From Sphingomicrobium clamense (GTDB lineage Bacteria; Pseudomonadota; Alphaproteobacteria; Sphingomonadales; Sphingomonadaceae): a stretch of DNA of 64,000 nt. The position numbers and the translations under genes were made by a program. This document shows positions 16,913 to 26,618 of this stretch, piece by piece (positions within the stretch are counted from its first letter, which is position 1; the number at the start of each line of letters is the position of its first letter). The notes below the pieces were generated by a model. The model did no database searches, was not told the origin of the DNA, and worked only from the letters and a program-made list of their open reading frames with translations. The stretch is from the NCBI RefSeq assembly GCF_019264355.1, contig NZ_JAHVAH010000001.1:418001-482000 (forward strand), read 5' to 3'.

Positions 16913-18399
16913 CCGACACTCCCTTCCAGTGACAATGCGAGTAGTTTCTGCGCCTCGACCGCGAACTCCATCGGGAGCTCCTTGAGGACTTCCTTGGCAA
17001 AACCGTTGACGATGAGGGCGACGGCCTGCTCCTCGTCCAGCCCGCGCGACTGGGCGTAGAAGAGCTGGTCGTCTGAAATCTTGGATGTGGTTGCTTCGTG
17101 CTCGATGGTCGCGGTCGGGTTCTTGACCTCGATGTAGGGCACGGTGTGCGCGCCGCAGTCGCTTCCCAACAGCAGGCTGTCGCACTGGGTGAAGTTGCGG
17201 ACATTCTCCGCCTTGGGCAGCACCCGCACCAGCCCGCGATAGGTATTGTCCGACTTGCCCGCCGAAATACCCTTCGAGATGATCGTCGAGCGCGAGCCTG
17301 CACCGATATGCACCATCTTGGTGCCGGTATCGGCCTGCTGGTAATTGTTGGTGAGCGCGACCGAATAGAATTCGCCGACGCTGTCTGCGCCCTTGAGGAT
17401 GCAGGACGGATATTTCCAGGTGATCGCGCTGCCGGTTTCGACCTGCGTCCAGCTGACCTTCGAGCGGTCGCCGGCGCATAGCGCGCGCTTGGTCACGAAA
17501 TTGTAGATGCCGCCCTTGCCGTTCTTGTCGCCCGGATACCAGTTCTGGACGGTCGAGTATTTCACCTCGGCGTCCTCGTGGGCGTAGATCTCGACCACCG
17601 CGGCGTGGAGTTGGTTCTCGTCGCGCATCGGCGCGGTGCAGCCTTCGAGGTAAGACACGTAGCTGCCCTTGTCGGCGACGATCAGCGTGCGCTCGAACTG
17701 GCCGGTATTTTCGGCATTGATGCGGAAATAGGTCGACAGCTCCATCGGGCAACGCACGCCCTCGGGGACGTAGACGAAGGTGCCGTCCGAAAAGACCGCG
17801 CTGTTGAGGCAGGCGTAGAAATTGTCGCGCTGCGGTACGACGCTGCCCAAATATTTCTTCACCAGCTCGGGATGTTCGCGGATCGCTTCGGAGATGGACA
17901 TGAAGATCACGCCCGCTTTCTCCAGCTCCTCGCGGAAAGTGGTGGCGACCGAGACGCTGTCGAACACCGCGTCGACTGCGACCTTGCGCGCGCCCTCGAC
18001 GCCCGCGAGCACCTTCTGCTCCTCGATCGGGATGCCGAGCTTTTCGTAGGTGCGACGGATTTCGGGGTCGAGCTCGTCGAGGCTTTTCAGCGTCGGCTTC
18101 TTCTTGGGCTCGGCATAATAATGCGCGTCCTGGAAATCGATCGGCGGGATGTCGAGCTTGGCCCAGTCGACCTCTTCCATCTCGAGCCATTTGCGAAAGC
18201 CCTCGAGACGCCATTCCAGCATCCACTCGGGCTCTTTTTTCTTGGCCGAGATGAAGCGGACCGTGTCCTCGTTGAGCCCCTTGGGCGCGAAGTCCTGCTC
18301 GATATCGGTGGAGAAGCCCCACTCATAATCCTTGTCGAGCGCCTCGCGGGCCTCGGGATTCATTTCCTCGCGGGTGGTCAGTTCGCGCTGGTCGGTCAT
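16909..18399 (-). CDS. sufB: Fe-S cluster assembly scaffold SufB
   Basis: A 496-residue core scaffold protein on which nascent Fe-S clusters form. Recognisable segments are the N-terminal [12 protein letters not shown], the middle [53 protein letters not shown] and the C-terminal [20 protein letters not shown] that binds SufC. Length matches the family. The ATG at 18399 overlaps the regulator stop (ATGA); longer readings continue into the regulator gene. Confidence 0.97.
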   Translation of the reverse strand: MTDQRELTTREEMNPEAREALDKDYEWGFSTDIEQDFAPKGLNEDTVRFISAKKKEPEWMLEWRLEGFRKWLEMEEVDWAKLDIPPIDFQDAHYYAEPKKKPTLKSLDELDPEIRRTYEKLGIPIEEQKVLAGVEGARKVAVDAVFDSVSVATTFREELEKAGVIFMSISEAIREHPELVKKYLGSVVPQRDNFYACLNSAVFSDGTFVYVPEGVRCPMELSTYFRINAENTGQFERTLIVADKGSYVSYLEGCTAPMRDENQLHAAVVEIYAHEDAEVKYSTVQNWYPGDKNGKGGIYNFVTKRALCAGDRSKVSWTQVETGSAITWKYPSCILKGADSVGEFYSVALTNNYQQADTGTKMVHIGAGSRSTIISKGISAGKSDNTYRGLVRVLPKAENVRNFTQCDSLLLGSDCGAHTVPYIEVKNPTATIEHEATTSKISDDQLFYAQSRGLDEEQAVALIVNGFAKEVLKELPMEFAVEAQKLLALSLEGSVG

Positions 18400-18797
18400 T
18401 GCGCCAGCTCCTGCAACGAGACTGCATCCAGCGCGCCGCGAACCTTGGCGCCGACGATGTTCATGTGGGGCTTCACCTTGCAATGTTGGTCGAGCATGCA
18501 GTCCGAGATGCCGGTCTCGCTGCACTGGGTCATGTGGATCGGGCCTTCGACCGCCTCGATGATGTCGGCGAGGCTGATTTCGGGGACAGCGCGCGCGAGG
18601 CTGTAGCCGCCCGATGCGCCACGCTGGCTGTCGAGCAGGTCGGCCTTGGCCAGCAGCTGCGTGATCTTCTGCGCGGTCGGGGCAGGCACGCCGGTTTCCT
18701 CCGCCAGTTGCGCAGCCGACCAGCGCTCGCCGGGCGTGCGGCGGGCGGCGGCGGTCATCATCACGACCGCATAGTCGGCAAGATGGGTCAGGCGCAT
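18396..18797 (-). CDS. Rrf2-family Fe-S regulator of the suf operon (IscR/SufR-like)
   Basis: A 133-residue winged-helix regulator: [20 protein letters not shown], then a helix-turn-helix around [20 protein letters not shown] and a wing at RGASGGYSL. Three cysteines at C92, C100 and C106 form the Fe-S ligand set of Rrf2 sensors. As the first gene of the suf operon it should sense cluster status and control its own transcript. A 23-bp dyad lies 15 bases upstream of its start. The group could be named IscR or SufR; sequence alone does not decide. Confidence 0.92.
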   Translation of the reverse strand: MRLTHLADYAVVMMTAAARRTPGERWSAAQLAEETGVPAPTAQKITQLLAKADLLDSQRGASGGYSLARAVPEISLADIIEAVEGPIHMTQCSETGISDCMLDQHCKVKPHMNIVGAKVRGALDAVSLQELAQ

Positions 18798-18812
18798 GGA
18801 TCCCTAGCGTTT

Positions 18813-18835
18813 AATCGGACTAAATCGTTCCGATT
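18813..18835. promoter_or_regulatory. Candidate operator of the suf operon
   Basis: A perfect inverted repeat AATCGGA-N9-TCCGATT (18813-18819 and 18829-18835) lies just before the Rrf2 regulator start at 18797, where binding would block transcription or translation start. It is the only strong dyad in the 101-base gap before the operon. Confidence 0.55.
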
Positions 18836-18898
18836 GGCGAGCTAGGGATGCACGCGCCCTTTTTCAAGCGATTCCGGACTGTTGCGAGTCGTTCGCAA

Positions 18899-20755
18899 TT
18901 ATTGTTTCGACGAGGCGATCCAGGCGTCGACGTCTTCCTCGAGCATCTGCAGCGGGCGCGGGCCCGCGGCGAGGATGAGATCGTGGAAGTCGGCATAGGA
19001 GAATTGGTCGCCCATCTCTTCCTTCGCCTTTTCGCGCAGCTCCATGATCTTGAGCTTGCCGATCATGTAGGCGGTCGCCTGTCCCGGGATCACCGCATAG
19101 CGCTCGATCGCCTTGACCGCGTCACCTTCGGGATTGGGGGTGTTGGTCAGCAGGTAATCGATCGCTTCCTCGCGGCTCCAGCGCTTGTGATGAAGGCCGG
19201 TGTCGACGACAAGGCGCGCGGCGCGCCACAGCTCCATGCCCAGCCGGCCGAAATCGGAATAGGGATCGGTGTAGAAACCCATGTCCTTGCCCAGTTCCTC
19301 GGAATAGAGGCCCCAGCCTTCGGTATAGGCGGTCCAGCCGCCGAAGCGGCGGAAGGGCGGAAGCCCGTCGAGCCCGGTCTGGATCGAGCGCTGCAGGTGA
19401 TGGCCCGGATTGCCCTCGTGATAGGCAAGCGCTTCGAGCTCGTTGAGGCTCATCGAGTTGAGGTCGTAAAGGTTGACGTAATAGGTGCCCGGGCGAGAGC
19501 CGTCGGGGGCGGGCGACTGGTAGAAGGCCTTGCCCGCGCTCTTTTCGCGGAATGCTTCGACCGGTTTCACGACCAGCGGATCCTTGGGCAGGATGCCGAA
19601 CCATTGCGGCAGGACCGGATTGATCTTGTCATAGACCGCGTCGACCTTGGCGAGATATTCCTCGCGGCTCTTGGCGAAGAATTGCGGGTCGGTGCGGGTA
19701 TATTCGAAGAATTCCGCAAGCGTGCCCTCAAACCCGACCTGCGCCATGATGTCGCGCATCGCGGCATGGATGCGCGCGACATTGTCGAGCCCGATCTGGT
19801 GCACTTCGTCAGGGGTCATGTCGCTATTCGTGTATTGCGACAGCATCGCCTGGTAATAGGCCGCGCCGTTGGGAAGACGCCACGCGCCGTCCTCGGTCGG
19901 GGCCATTGCCTGCTGACGCTCCATTTCTACCTTGAGCGCCGCATAGGCAGGCGCGGCTTCATCTAACCAGGCGGCGTCCGCGCGGGCGATCAGGTCGGCC
20001 TTGGCAGCGTCATCGATGTCGAGCCGTCCGACTTTGGCGCGAAAATCCTCGAGCACGGCATTGTCCATCCCTGCATCGAGGATGTTGTCGATGTCGTTGA
20101 TGACGCGCGGATAGACCCAGTCGGGGGGCATAATGCCCATCTCCGCGCGCCGCGCGCTTTCGGCGGTCCGCTCGGGCAGGACGCGGCCGATGTCGGCAAT
20201 ACGCGAGATATAGGCCTCGGCATGGGCGGGTTCGGACACGCGGTGGATGTTGATCAGGAAGGCTGGCAGGCCCGACTGCAGCCCGAACATCTGGTTGAAG
20301 ATGAAGCCGTGATCGTCGAACGGCACCATCTTTTCCATTTCCTCGAGATTGACGAGGAACAGGCGGTAGCTGATCGCATCCTGCTCGTTGAGCGTATCGA
20401 AGTCGAAGCGCTGCTGCATCTGCGCCGCAGCCTCACGTTGGATCGCGCGGCTGGCATCGGTGTTGGCCTGCGAATAGTCGCCGAGGCTGCCATAATCGTC
20501 GTCGATGATCCCGCGATAGGCCTTGCCCTGCGGCGAGAGCGCGAGCTGCGCATTGTCGTAGGTTTCGAAGAATTCGGCCATGGCGGCGGATTGGGCTTCG
20601 GCCATCTCTGCTTCCACGGCGTCTTCCGCCGCCTCTTCGAGCGATTCAAGCGCGGTTTCGGCGGCGGCGCTGGTCACCACTTCTGAATCGTCGCCGGTCG
20701 TCGTGCAGGCGGCAAGTGTGAGGCTGGTCGTCGCGAGAAGGGCGAGGCGGATCAT
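18899..20755 (-). CDS. DUF885 family lipoprotein, predicted zinc peptidase
   Basis: A 618-residue exported protein: MIRLALLATTSLTLAACTTT gives a lipobox at Cys17, followed by an Ala/Glu-rich stretch (ESLEEAAEDAVEAEMAEA). The body is DUF885: it has the metal site YHEGNPGHHLQ, TEGWGLYSEELG and YAVIPGQATAYMIGKLKI. These give it an M32-like (gluzincin) appearance, so a periplasmic carboxypeptidase or aminopeptidase is likely, but no substrate is known. AGGAGAAAC stands before the ATG at 20755; the longer frame upstream overlaps the divergent pyrD promoter. Confidence 0.88.
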   Translation of the reverse strand: MIRLALLATTSLTLAACTTTGDDSEVVTSAAAETALESLEEAAEDAVEAEMAEAQSAAMAEFFETYDNAQLALSPQGKAYRGIIDDDYGSLGDYSQANTDASRAIQREAAAQMQQRFDFDTLNEQDAISYRLFLVNLEEMEKMVPFDDHGFIFNQMFGLQSGLPAFLINIHRVSEPAHAEAYISRIADIGRVLPERTAESARRAEMGIMPPDWVYPRVINDIDNILDAGMDNAVLEDFRAKVGRLDIDDAAKADLIARADAAWLDEAAPAYAALKVEMERQQAMAPTEDGAWRLPNGAAYYQAMLSQYTNSDMTPDEVHQIGLDNVARIHAAMRDIMAQVGFEGTLAEFFEYTRTDPQFFAKSREEYLAKVDAVYDKINPVLPQWFGILPKDPLVVKPVEAFREKSAGKAFYQSPAPDGSRPGTYYVNLYDLNSMSLNELEALAYHEGNPGHHLQRSIQTGLDGLPPFRRFGGWTAYTEGWGLYSEELGKDMGFYTDPYSDFGRLGMELWRAARLVVDTGLHHKRWSREEAIDYLLTNTPNPEGDAVKAIERYAVIPGQATAYMIGKLKIMELREKAKEEMGDQFSYADFHDLILAAGPRPLQMLEEDVDAWIASSKQ

Positions 20756-20864
20756 CGATGTTTCTCCTGAAGCGGGCATTCGAGCGCGACCCTGCCAAGC
20801 CGTTACGGCCCCGTCACCCCTTTTTCGGCTGACGGACGAAGCGCTTGGCGTTAGGTGGGGCGCC

Positions 20865-21911
20865 ATGTCGCTCTACACGCTCGCCAAGCCCGCCATTTTC
20901 GCGATGGACGCCGAGACCGCGCATCGCGCCGCGATCAAGGCGATGCAGGTGCTGCCGCATCGCAAGGTTCCGTATCATCACCCCTCATTGAAGCAGGACA
21001 TTGCCGGCCTCTGCTTTCCGTCGCCGATCGGGCTGGCCGCCGGCTTCGACAAGAATGCCGAGGTCTGGCGCGCGATGCTGGGCTACGGGTTCGGCTTCGT
21101 CGAGGTCGGGACGCTGACCCCGCGCCCCCAGGACGGCAATCCCAAGCCACGCCTGTTCCGGCTTCGCGAGGATCGCGCGGTCATCAACAGCATGGGATTC
21201 AACAATGACGGGCAGGACGCGGCGATCCCGCGGCTGCAGGGGCGCAACCGGCGGCTGGGGGTCGTCGGGATCAATATCGGCGCGAACAAGGATAGCGAGG
21301 ATCGCATCGCCGACTATGTGTCGGGGGTGCAGAAGATGGCGCAGTTCGCGGGCTACCTGACGATCAACATCAGCTCGCCCAACACGCCGGGCCTGCGACA
21401 GTTGCAGGACGAGGCGGCGCTCCGGGACCTGCTGCAGGCGGTGGTGGGCGCGCGCGGGGACATGGCGCTGCCCATTTTCCTCAAGGTCGCGCCCGACCTT
21501 CAGGAGGACGATCCAGACCGGATCGCCAAGGCTGCGATCGATGCCGGGCTGGAGGGGCTGATCGTCGCGAACACGACGGTCGATCGCCCGCAATCGCTCC
21601 GCAGCCGCGCAGCGATCGAGAAAGGCGGCCTGTCGGGCGCGCCGCTGAAGCCCAAGGCCTATGCCGCGCTCAAGGCGTTTCGCGCCGCGACGGGGGGCAA
21701 GATCCCGCTGATCGCCGCAGGCGGGATTGAAAATGCCGCCGATGCGTGGAGCCGGATCACCCACGGGGCGAGCCTGGTGCAGCTCTATTCGGCGCTGGTC
21801 TATCACGGGCCGGGGCTCGCCATGACGATTGCCGGCGACCTGCAGCTGCGGCTGGAGGCGGAGGGGATGTCCAACATTTCCGAGGCGGTCGGGATCAACG
21901 CGCCCGCGTGA
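20865..21911 (+). CDS. pyrD: Dihydroorotate dehydrogenase (quinone), class 2
   Basis: A 348-residue membrane-associated flavoenzyme that oxidises dihydroorotate to orotate with quinone in pyrimidine synthesis. It has the class 2 N-terminal helix (SLYTLAKPAIFAMDAE), GLAAGFDKNAE, FVEVGTLTPRPQ, INSMGFNNDG, the catalytic Ser in INISSPNTPGLR, VANTTVDRP and the FMN-binding IPLIAAGGIENAADA. The ATG at 20865 is chosen because family N-termini begin there; the open frame continues upstream through the DUF885 region without homology. Confidence 0.96.
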   Translation: MSLYTLAKPAIFAMDAETAHRAAIKAMQVLPHRKVPYHHPSLKQDIAGLCFPSPIGLAAGFDKNAEVWRAMLGYGFGFVEVGTLTPRPQDGNPKPRLFRLREDRAVINSMGFNNDGQDAAIPRLQGRNRRLGVVGINIGANKDSEDRIADYVSGVQKMAQFAGYLTINISSPNTPGLRQLQDEAALRDLLQAVVGARGDMALPIFLKVAPDLQEDDPDRIAKAAIDAGLEGLIVANTTVDRPQSLRSRAAIEKGGLSGAPLKPKAYAALKAFRAATGGKIPLIAAGGIENAADAWSRITHGASLVQLYSALVYHGPGLAMTIAGDLQLRLEAEGMSNISEAVGINAPA

Positions 21912-21960
21912 CGCCCCAAGCGATTGCCGAGACCGTCAGGAACGAGTAGCGAGCAAGACG

Positions 21961-23679
21961 ATGAAGACGATATTCGTGCCGATTGCCGCTCTCTTGCTCG
22001 CGTCCTGCTCGACGCAGCTGCTTCCCGACCAAGCTCCGATCATCGACGGTGCGGTCAGCTCGGCCGAGCCGCGTGCGACCGCGGCGGGTGAAGAAATGCT
22101 GGCGATGGGCGGCAGCGCGACCGACGCGGCGCTGGCGACGCTGGTCGCGTTGACCGTGGTCGAGCCGCAGTCGAGCGGGATTGGCGGCGGCGGATTTCTC
22201 GTGCGCAGCGATGCTCAAGGCAACGTCATCACCTATGACGGACGCGAGACCGCCCCGTCTGCGGCGGACGAACGATGGTTCCTAGGTGAGGATGGCGAGC
22301 CGCTCGACTTTCGCAGTGTCGTGCCGGGTGGACGCAGCGTCGGCGTGCCCGGCAACATCGCCATGATTAAGCTGGCGCATGACCGGCACGGCAAGCTTGA
22401 GTGGGCAGAGCTGTTCAAGCCCGCGATCCGGCTGGCGCGCCATGGCTTCCCGATGACCCGGCGGCTCCATGACATGCTGGCACGAAAGAGCGACGCGATC
22501 ATGGGCCCGATGGGGTCGATCGCCGCCTTCAGCGAAGCCGGACGCGCGCTCTATTATCGCGCCGACGGCACGCCGCATCCGGTCGGCACGATGCTCACCA
22601 ATCCCGCGCTCGCCGAGTTCCTCGAACGCGTTGCAGCGGAAGGCCCGGACGCTTTTTACACTGGCAGCAATGCCGCGCGGATCGCCGCCAGCGTCCAGCA
22701 GGCCGCGCAGGCACCTGCGCCCATGACGGTCGCGGACATCGAAGCCTATGAGGCCAAGACGCGCGCGCCCGTCTGCATGGACTATCGCGCGCACCGCGTC
22801 TGCTCGATGGGCCCGCCCTCGTCGGGGGCGACGACCATGCTCCAGATTCTCGGGCTGCTCGAGCGGTTCGACCTATCGGCACTGTCGCCCGACGATCCCG
22901 CCTTCTGGCACCTGTTCACCGAGGCGAGCCGTCTCGCTTATGCCGATCGCGAAGCCTATCTGGGCGATGCCGACTTCGTCTGGGTGCCCGTCGCAGGGCT
23001 GCTCGATGACGACTATCTCGCCGCTCGCTCGGCCCTAATCTCGCCCGACACGGTGATGGCCGAAGTCCGTCCCGGAACGCCGCCGGGCGCCATGGCCATG
23101 GCCGATGGCGACGAGCCGCCCGAGAGCGGCACCAGCCATTTCGCCGTCGCCGACGGACAGGGAAATGTTGTCTCGCTGACCTCCACGATCGAGGGGGCTT
23201 TCGGTTCGGGGCTGATCGTCAACGGCTACTACCTCAATAACGAGCTGACCGATTTCAGCTTCTCGCCGACCAGCGACGGGAAGCCGGTGGCCAATGCGGT
23301 TGCGGCCGGAAAACGACCGCGATCGTCGATGACCCCGTCGATCGTGTTCGCGGCTGACGGCGAGCCGGTCTTGGCCGTTGGTGCGGCCGGTGGCTCGACC
23401 ATTATCGTCCAGACCGCGAAGAACATCATCGCGGTCATCGATTGGGGGATGTCGGCAGGCGACGCGCTCGCCATTCGAAACGTCTTCGCCCCCGGAAACG
23501 TCGTCATGGTCGAGGAAGGGCCTGGCGATGCCGCGCTGATTGCATCGCTCGCAGCGATGGGGCACGAGAATGTCCGCAGCGTCGGACCCCGTTTCAAGGC
23601 CAATGCGGTTCACAAGATCAACGGGCGCTGGGTCCCCGCATTCGACCCCCGCACCCAGAAAGACGTGGAGCTTCCCTAG
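21961..23679 (+). CDS. ggt: Gamma-glutamyltransferase (glutathione hydrolase)
   Basis: A 572-residue secreted enzyme that cleaves the gamma-glutamyl bond of glutathione. The N-terminus MKTIFVPIAALLLASCSTQL carries a lipobox (Cys16). The large-subunit part has ATDAALATLVALTVVEPQSS and GGGGF. Autocleavage should occur before the nucleophilic Thr in ESGTSHFAVAD, and the small subunit has STIEGAFGSG, NNELTDFS and GKRPRSSMTPSIV. It starts 49 bases after pyrD and ends two bases before the acyl-CoA ligase start, so the three genes may form an operon. Confidence 0.93.
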   Translation: MKTIFVPIAALLLASCSTQLLPDQAPIIDGAVSSAEPRATAAGEEMLAMGGSATDAALATLVALTVVEPQSSGIGGGGFLVRSDAQGNVITYDGRETAPSAADERWFLGEDGEPLDFRSVVPGGRSVGVPGNIAMIKLAHDRHGKLEWAELFKPAIRLARHGFPMTRRLHDMLARKSDAIMGPMGSIAAFSEAGRALYYRADGTPHPVGTMLTNPALAEFLERVAAEGPDAFYTGSNAARIAASVQQAAQAPAPMTVADIEAYEAKTRAPVCMDYRAHRVCSMGPPSSGATTMLQILGLLERFDLSALSPDDPAFWHLFTEASRLAYADREAYLGDADFVWVPVAGLLDDDYLAARSALISPDTVMAEVRPGTPPGAMAMADGDEPPESGTSHFAVADGQGNVVSLTSTIEGAFGSGLIVNGYYLNNELTDFSFSPTSDGKPVANAVAAGKRPRSSMTPSIVFAADGEPVLAVGAAGGSTIIVQTAKNIIAVIDWGMSAGDALAIRNVFAPGNVVMVEEGPGDAALIASLAAMGHENVRSVGPRFKANAVHKINGRWVPAFDPRTQKDVELP

Positions 23680-23681
23680 AG

Positions 23682-25442
23682 ATGAGCATCCAACTCGAAC
23701 ATTTCCCCAACCTGGTGACGATGTTCTTCACGCGCGCGCGTCAGAAGGGCGACAAGCCGTTCCTGTGGGCGAAGAAGAATAATGAGTGGCAGTCGATCAG
23801 CTGGTCCGCCGCCGCCTACCAGGTGGCCTGCGTCGCCCAATATCTGCGCGACCTGGGGCTCAAGAAGGGCGACCGGGTCATGCTGGTGTCGGAGAACCGG
23901 CCCGAATGGCTGATCGCCGACCTTGGCATCATGGCCGCGGGATGCATCACCGTGCCCGCCTACACCACCAACACGACGCGCGATCACCAGCACATCCTGG
24001 GCAATAGCGACGCGCGGGCCGTCATCGTCTCGACGCAGGCGCTGGCCAAGCCGCTCATCCCCGCCGTGCTTTATGCCAGCGAGTGTCATCACATCATCTC
24101 GATCGACGACATCATCACCGGCCAGTCGCCCGACGTCGCGCAGTTCCACCACTGGTCGGAAATGACCAGCTGCGACGCCGACGTCATCAAGTTCGAGGAA
24201 GAAGCGAAAAGCTTCGCGCGCGAGGACACGGCGTGCATCATCTACACCTCGGGTACCGGCGGTGCGCCGCGCGGGGTGATGCAGCATCACGGCATGATCC
24301 TCCACAATGTCGAGGGCTGCGTCGACATCATCGCCAACGATTTTGGTTGGGACGACGAGGTGTTCCTGTCCTTCCTGCCCGCCAGCCATGCCTACGAGCA
24401 TACGGGCGGCCAGCACTTCCCCGTCGCGTTGGGCGCGCAGATCTACTACGCGCAGAGCCTCGAGAAGCTTGCGTCCAACATCGAGGAAGTGAGGCCGACG
24501 ATCATGGTCGTCGTGCCGCGCCTGTTCGAAATGTTGCGCGCCAAGATGCTCAAGACGATCGAGAAGGAAGGTGGGCTTGCCAGCTACCTGCTCGACCGCG
24601 CGGTTTCGATCGAGAGCAAGCGATACCACGGTAAGTTCAACCCGCTGGACTTGCCGATGGACGGCCTGCTCTCGCTGACGCTGCGCAAGAAAGTGAAACA
24701 GAAATTCGGCGGCCGGATAAAGGCGATGGTCTCGGGCGGGGCGCCCCTGACCCCCGACGTCGGCCTCTTCTTCCAGGCCATGGGGCTGCCCATGCTCCAG
24801 GGCTATGGCCAGACCGAAAGCGGCCCCGTCATCAGTTGCAACCGCCCCAAGGCCGGCATCCGCATGGAAACCGTCGGCCCGCCGATGCGCAATACCGAGG
24901 TGAAGATCGCCGAGGATGGCGAGATTTGCGTGCGCGGCGAGCTGGTGATGAAAGGCTATTGGCGCAATCCCGACGACACCGCGCGCGTGCTCCACGGCGA
25001 CTGGCTGCTGACCGGCGACGTGGGTCATCTCGACGAGAAGAACCGCATCGTCATCACCGACCGAAAAAAGGACCTGATCGTCCTCGACAAGGGCGACAAT
25101 GTCTCGCCCCAGCGGGTGGAGGGGATTTTAACGCTAGGGCCGGAAATCGCGCAGGCGATGGTCTATGGCGACCGTCGCCCGCATCTCGTCGCGCTGGTCG
25201 TGCCCGACCCCGAATTTGTCGCCGAGCATGGTGGGGACATGGACGCGGTCCGCAAGGGGATCGGAAAGGCGATCGACGCGCTCAACAAGGACCTGTCGGT
25301 GATCGAGAAGGTCCGGCGCTTCATCATCGCCGACGAGCCCTTCACGACCGAGAACGAGATGCTGACGCCATCGATGAAAATCCGGCGCCACAAGATCAAC
25401 GAGGTCTATGGCGAGCGGCTCGCGGCGCTTTACAAGCGCTGA
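23682..25442 (+). CDS. Long-chain fatty-acid-CoA ligase-like AMP-binding protein
   Basis: A 586-residue ANL-family adenylating enzyme, probably activating long-chain fatty acids to acyl-CoA. Motifs are the P-loop YTSGTGGAPRGVMQHH (the usual TTG is GGA here), FLPASHAYEHTGG, MLQGYGQTESGP, LLTGDVGHLDEKNRI, DRKKDLIVLDKGDNV and a C-terminal TPSMKIRRHKI bearing the acylation lysine. It resembles the FAA1/ACSL subgroup. The ATG at 23682 lies two bases after the gamma-glutamyltransferase stop; the stop converges tightly with the next gene (25442/25444). Confidence 0.88.
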   Translation: MSIQLEHFPNLVTMFFTRARQKGDKPFLWAKKNNEWQSISWSAAAYQVACVAQYLRDLGLKKGDRVMLVSENRPEWLIADLGIMAAGCITVPAYTTNTTRDHQHILGNSDARAVIVSTQALAKPLIPAVLYASECHHIISIDDIITGQSPDVAQFHHWSEMTSCDADVIKFEEEAKSFAREDTACIIYTSGTGGAPRGVMQHHGMILHNVEGCVDIIANDFGWDDEVFLSFLPASHAYEHTGGQHFPVALGAQIYYAQSLEKLASNIEEVRPTIMVVVPRLFEMLRAKMLKTIEKEGGLASYLLDRAVSIESKRYHGKFNPLDLPMDGLLSLTLRKKVKQKFGGRIKAMVSGGAPLTPDVGLFFQAMGLPMLQGYGQTESGPVISCNRPKAGIRMETVGPPMRNTEVKIAEDGEICVRGELVMKGYWRNPDDTARVLHGDWLLTGDVGHLDEKNRIVITDRKKDLIVLDKGDNVSPQRVEGILTLGPEIAQAMVYGDRRPHLVALVVPDPEFVAEHGGDMDAVRKGIGKAIDALNKDLSVIEKVRRFIIADEPFTTENEMLTPSMKIRRHKINEVYGERLAALYKR

Positions 25443-25443
25443 G

Positions 25444-25851
25444 CTATTTCATCGCCGTACGATAAGGGATGAATTCGCCGAGCGAACAGCCGGAAACGGT
25501 CTGGCCCGTGCCGGTGTCGAACACCTTGACGATATCGCCCGAGCAGATCGACGAGCCGACGGGCGGGTCGATCAGCAGCGCGTAGCCGACATTGTCGATC
25601 ATCGGGCAACGCATTCTGGGCTGGTTGAGGTACGTGGTGCTGCCCTGCTTGAACAGGATATGCTTCTCGTCAATCACCTGCGAGTTGCGGGTCTGGTCGA
25701 GCCGGAGGCATTTTTCAGGCTCGCCCGCGACCTTGTCGGCCAGCGCGGCCTGGAGCTTGGCGCTGTTGCGTTCGGTCATTTCATAGGGCTGCGCGGCGCT
25801 GCACCCGGCAAGCGCGGCGACGAGGGCGATGCTGGCGATTTGGCGATACAT
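25444..25851 (-). CDS. Small lipoprotein, possibly DUF6491 family
   Basis: A 135-residue protein with signal MYRQIASIALVAALAGCSAA (lipobox Cys17) and a conserved-looking core: EKCLRLDQTRNSQVIDEKHI, then LFKQGSTTYLNQPRMRCPMI and SSICSGDIVKVFD. The four downstream cysteines could form two disulfides in the periplasm. The wording matches my memory of DUF6491 proteins, but this is not verified. AGGAG lies 6 bases before the ATG at 25851. Function unknown. Confidence 0.75.
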   Translation of the reverse strand: MYRQIASIALVAALAGCSAAQPYEMTERNSAKLQAALADKVAGEPEKCLRLDQTRNSQVIDEKHILFKQGSTTYLNQPRMRCPMIDNVGYALLIDPPVGSSICSGDIVKVFDTGTGQTVSGCSLGEFIPYRTAMK

Positions 25852-25868
25852 GGGGGACTCCTTCATTC

Positions 25869-26618
25869 TCAAAAACGGTCCTTTGCGACGCGTAGTTCGG
25901 CGAACTCCCCTGCATCGTTCGCGCGCAAGAATGGATTTGTAGCACATTCTTCGCCCACCGTCGTGGGCACGGTGCGCCTGTGCTCATCGCGTGCGGCCTG
26001 TGTCGCGGCGAGCCGGTCTGCGATCGGGCGGTCGTCAGGGAAGGCATGCGCGGCGAACTTGCCGTTCGACAGCGTATATTCGTGGGCGCAATAAAGCTGT
26101 GTTTCGGCAGGCAGGCCCGCGAGCCGTTGGAGGGCGCCGTGCATTTGCTCGGGCGTGCCCTCGAACAATTTTCCGCAGCCCATGGCGAAAATCGTGTCTC
26201 CGACAAAGGCCAGACCGTCGTCTCCGAAGATGTAGGCGATGTGACCGAGCGTGTGGCCCGGAATGTGCCAAACATCGGCCGTTGCGCCACCCAGCGAGAC
26301 TTGGTCGCCCTCGTCGACCTGGTGGTCGATGCCGGGAATCTTGTCGGCCTCGCCGGTAGGCCCGATGACCTCGGCGCCGGTCGCTTCCTTGACGCGTAAA
26401 TTACCGCCGACATGGTCGGGGTGCCAGTGGGTGTTAAGGATGCGGGTGATGGTCCAGCCAAGTTCGCGCGCGGCGGTCAGGCAGGCTTCACCGTCGCCCG
26501 GATCGACGACCGCGACCTCGTCGCCGACCTTGGCCAGCCAGTGATAATTGTCGCTGAACGCGGGGACGCAGGCGATGTCGAACCGCCCGTGCGTGTCGAT
26601 TTCGTAAGCGGCGCTCAC
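25869..26618 (-). CDS. gloB: Hydroxyacylglutathione hydrolase (glyoxalase II)
   Basis: A 249-residue metallo-beta-lactamase-fold enzyme that hydrolyses S-D-lactoylglutathione to lactate and glutathione. Metal ligands are in THWHPDHVGG, HIPGHTLGHIAYI and FVGDTIFAMGCGKLFEG, and the C-terminal part has CAHEYTLSN and EECATNPFLR, typical of GloB rather than of lactamases. It is coupled to the glyoxalase-fold gene behind it by ATGA, so both steps of methylglyoxal removal may lie together. Confidence 0.95.
   Translation of the reverse strand: MSAAYEIDTHGRFDIACVPAFSDNYHWLAKVGDEVAVVDPGDGEACLTAARELGWTITRILNTHWHPDHVGGNLRVKEATGAEVIGPTGEADKIPGIDHQVDEGDQVSLGGATADVWHIPGHTLGHIAYIFGDDGLAFVGDTIFAMGCGKLFEGTPEQMHGALQRLAGLPAETQLYCAHEYTLSNGKFAAHAFPDDRPIADRLAATQAARDEHRRTVPTTVGEECATNPFLRANDAGEFAELRVAKDRF

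Noticed and set aside
16913..18322. Long upstream extension of the 59-residue suf gene
   Set aside because: It reads sufB in the wrong frame and gives an Arg-rich nonsense sequence; only the last 59 codons, with their own ATGA-coupled start, are kept.
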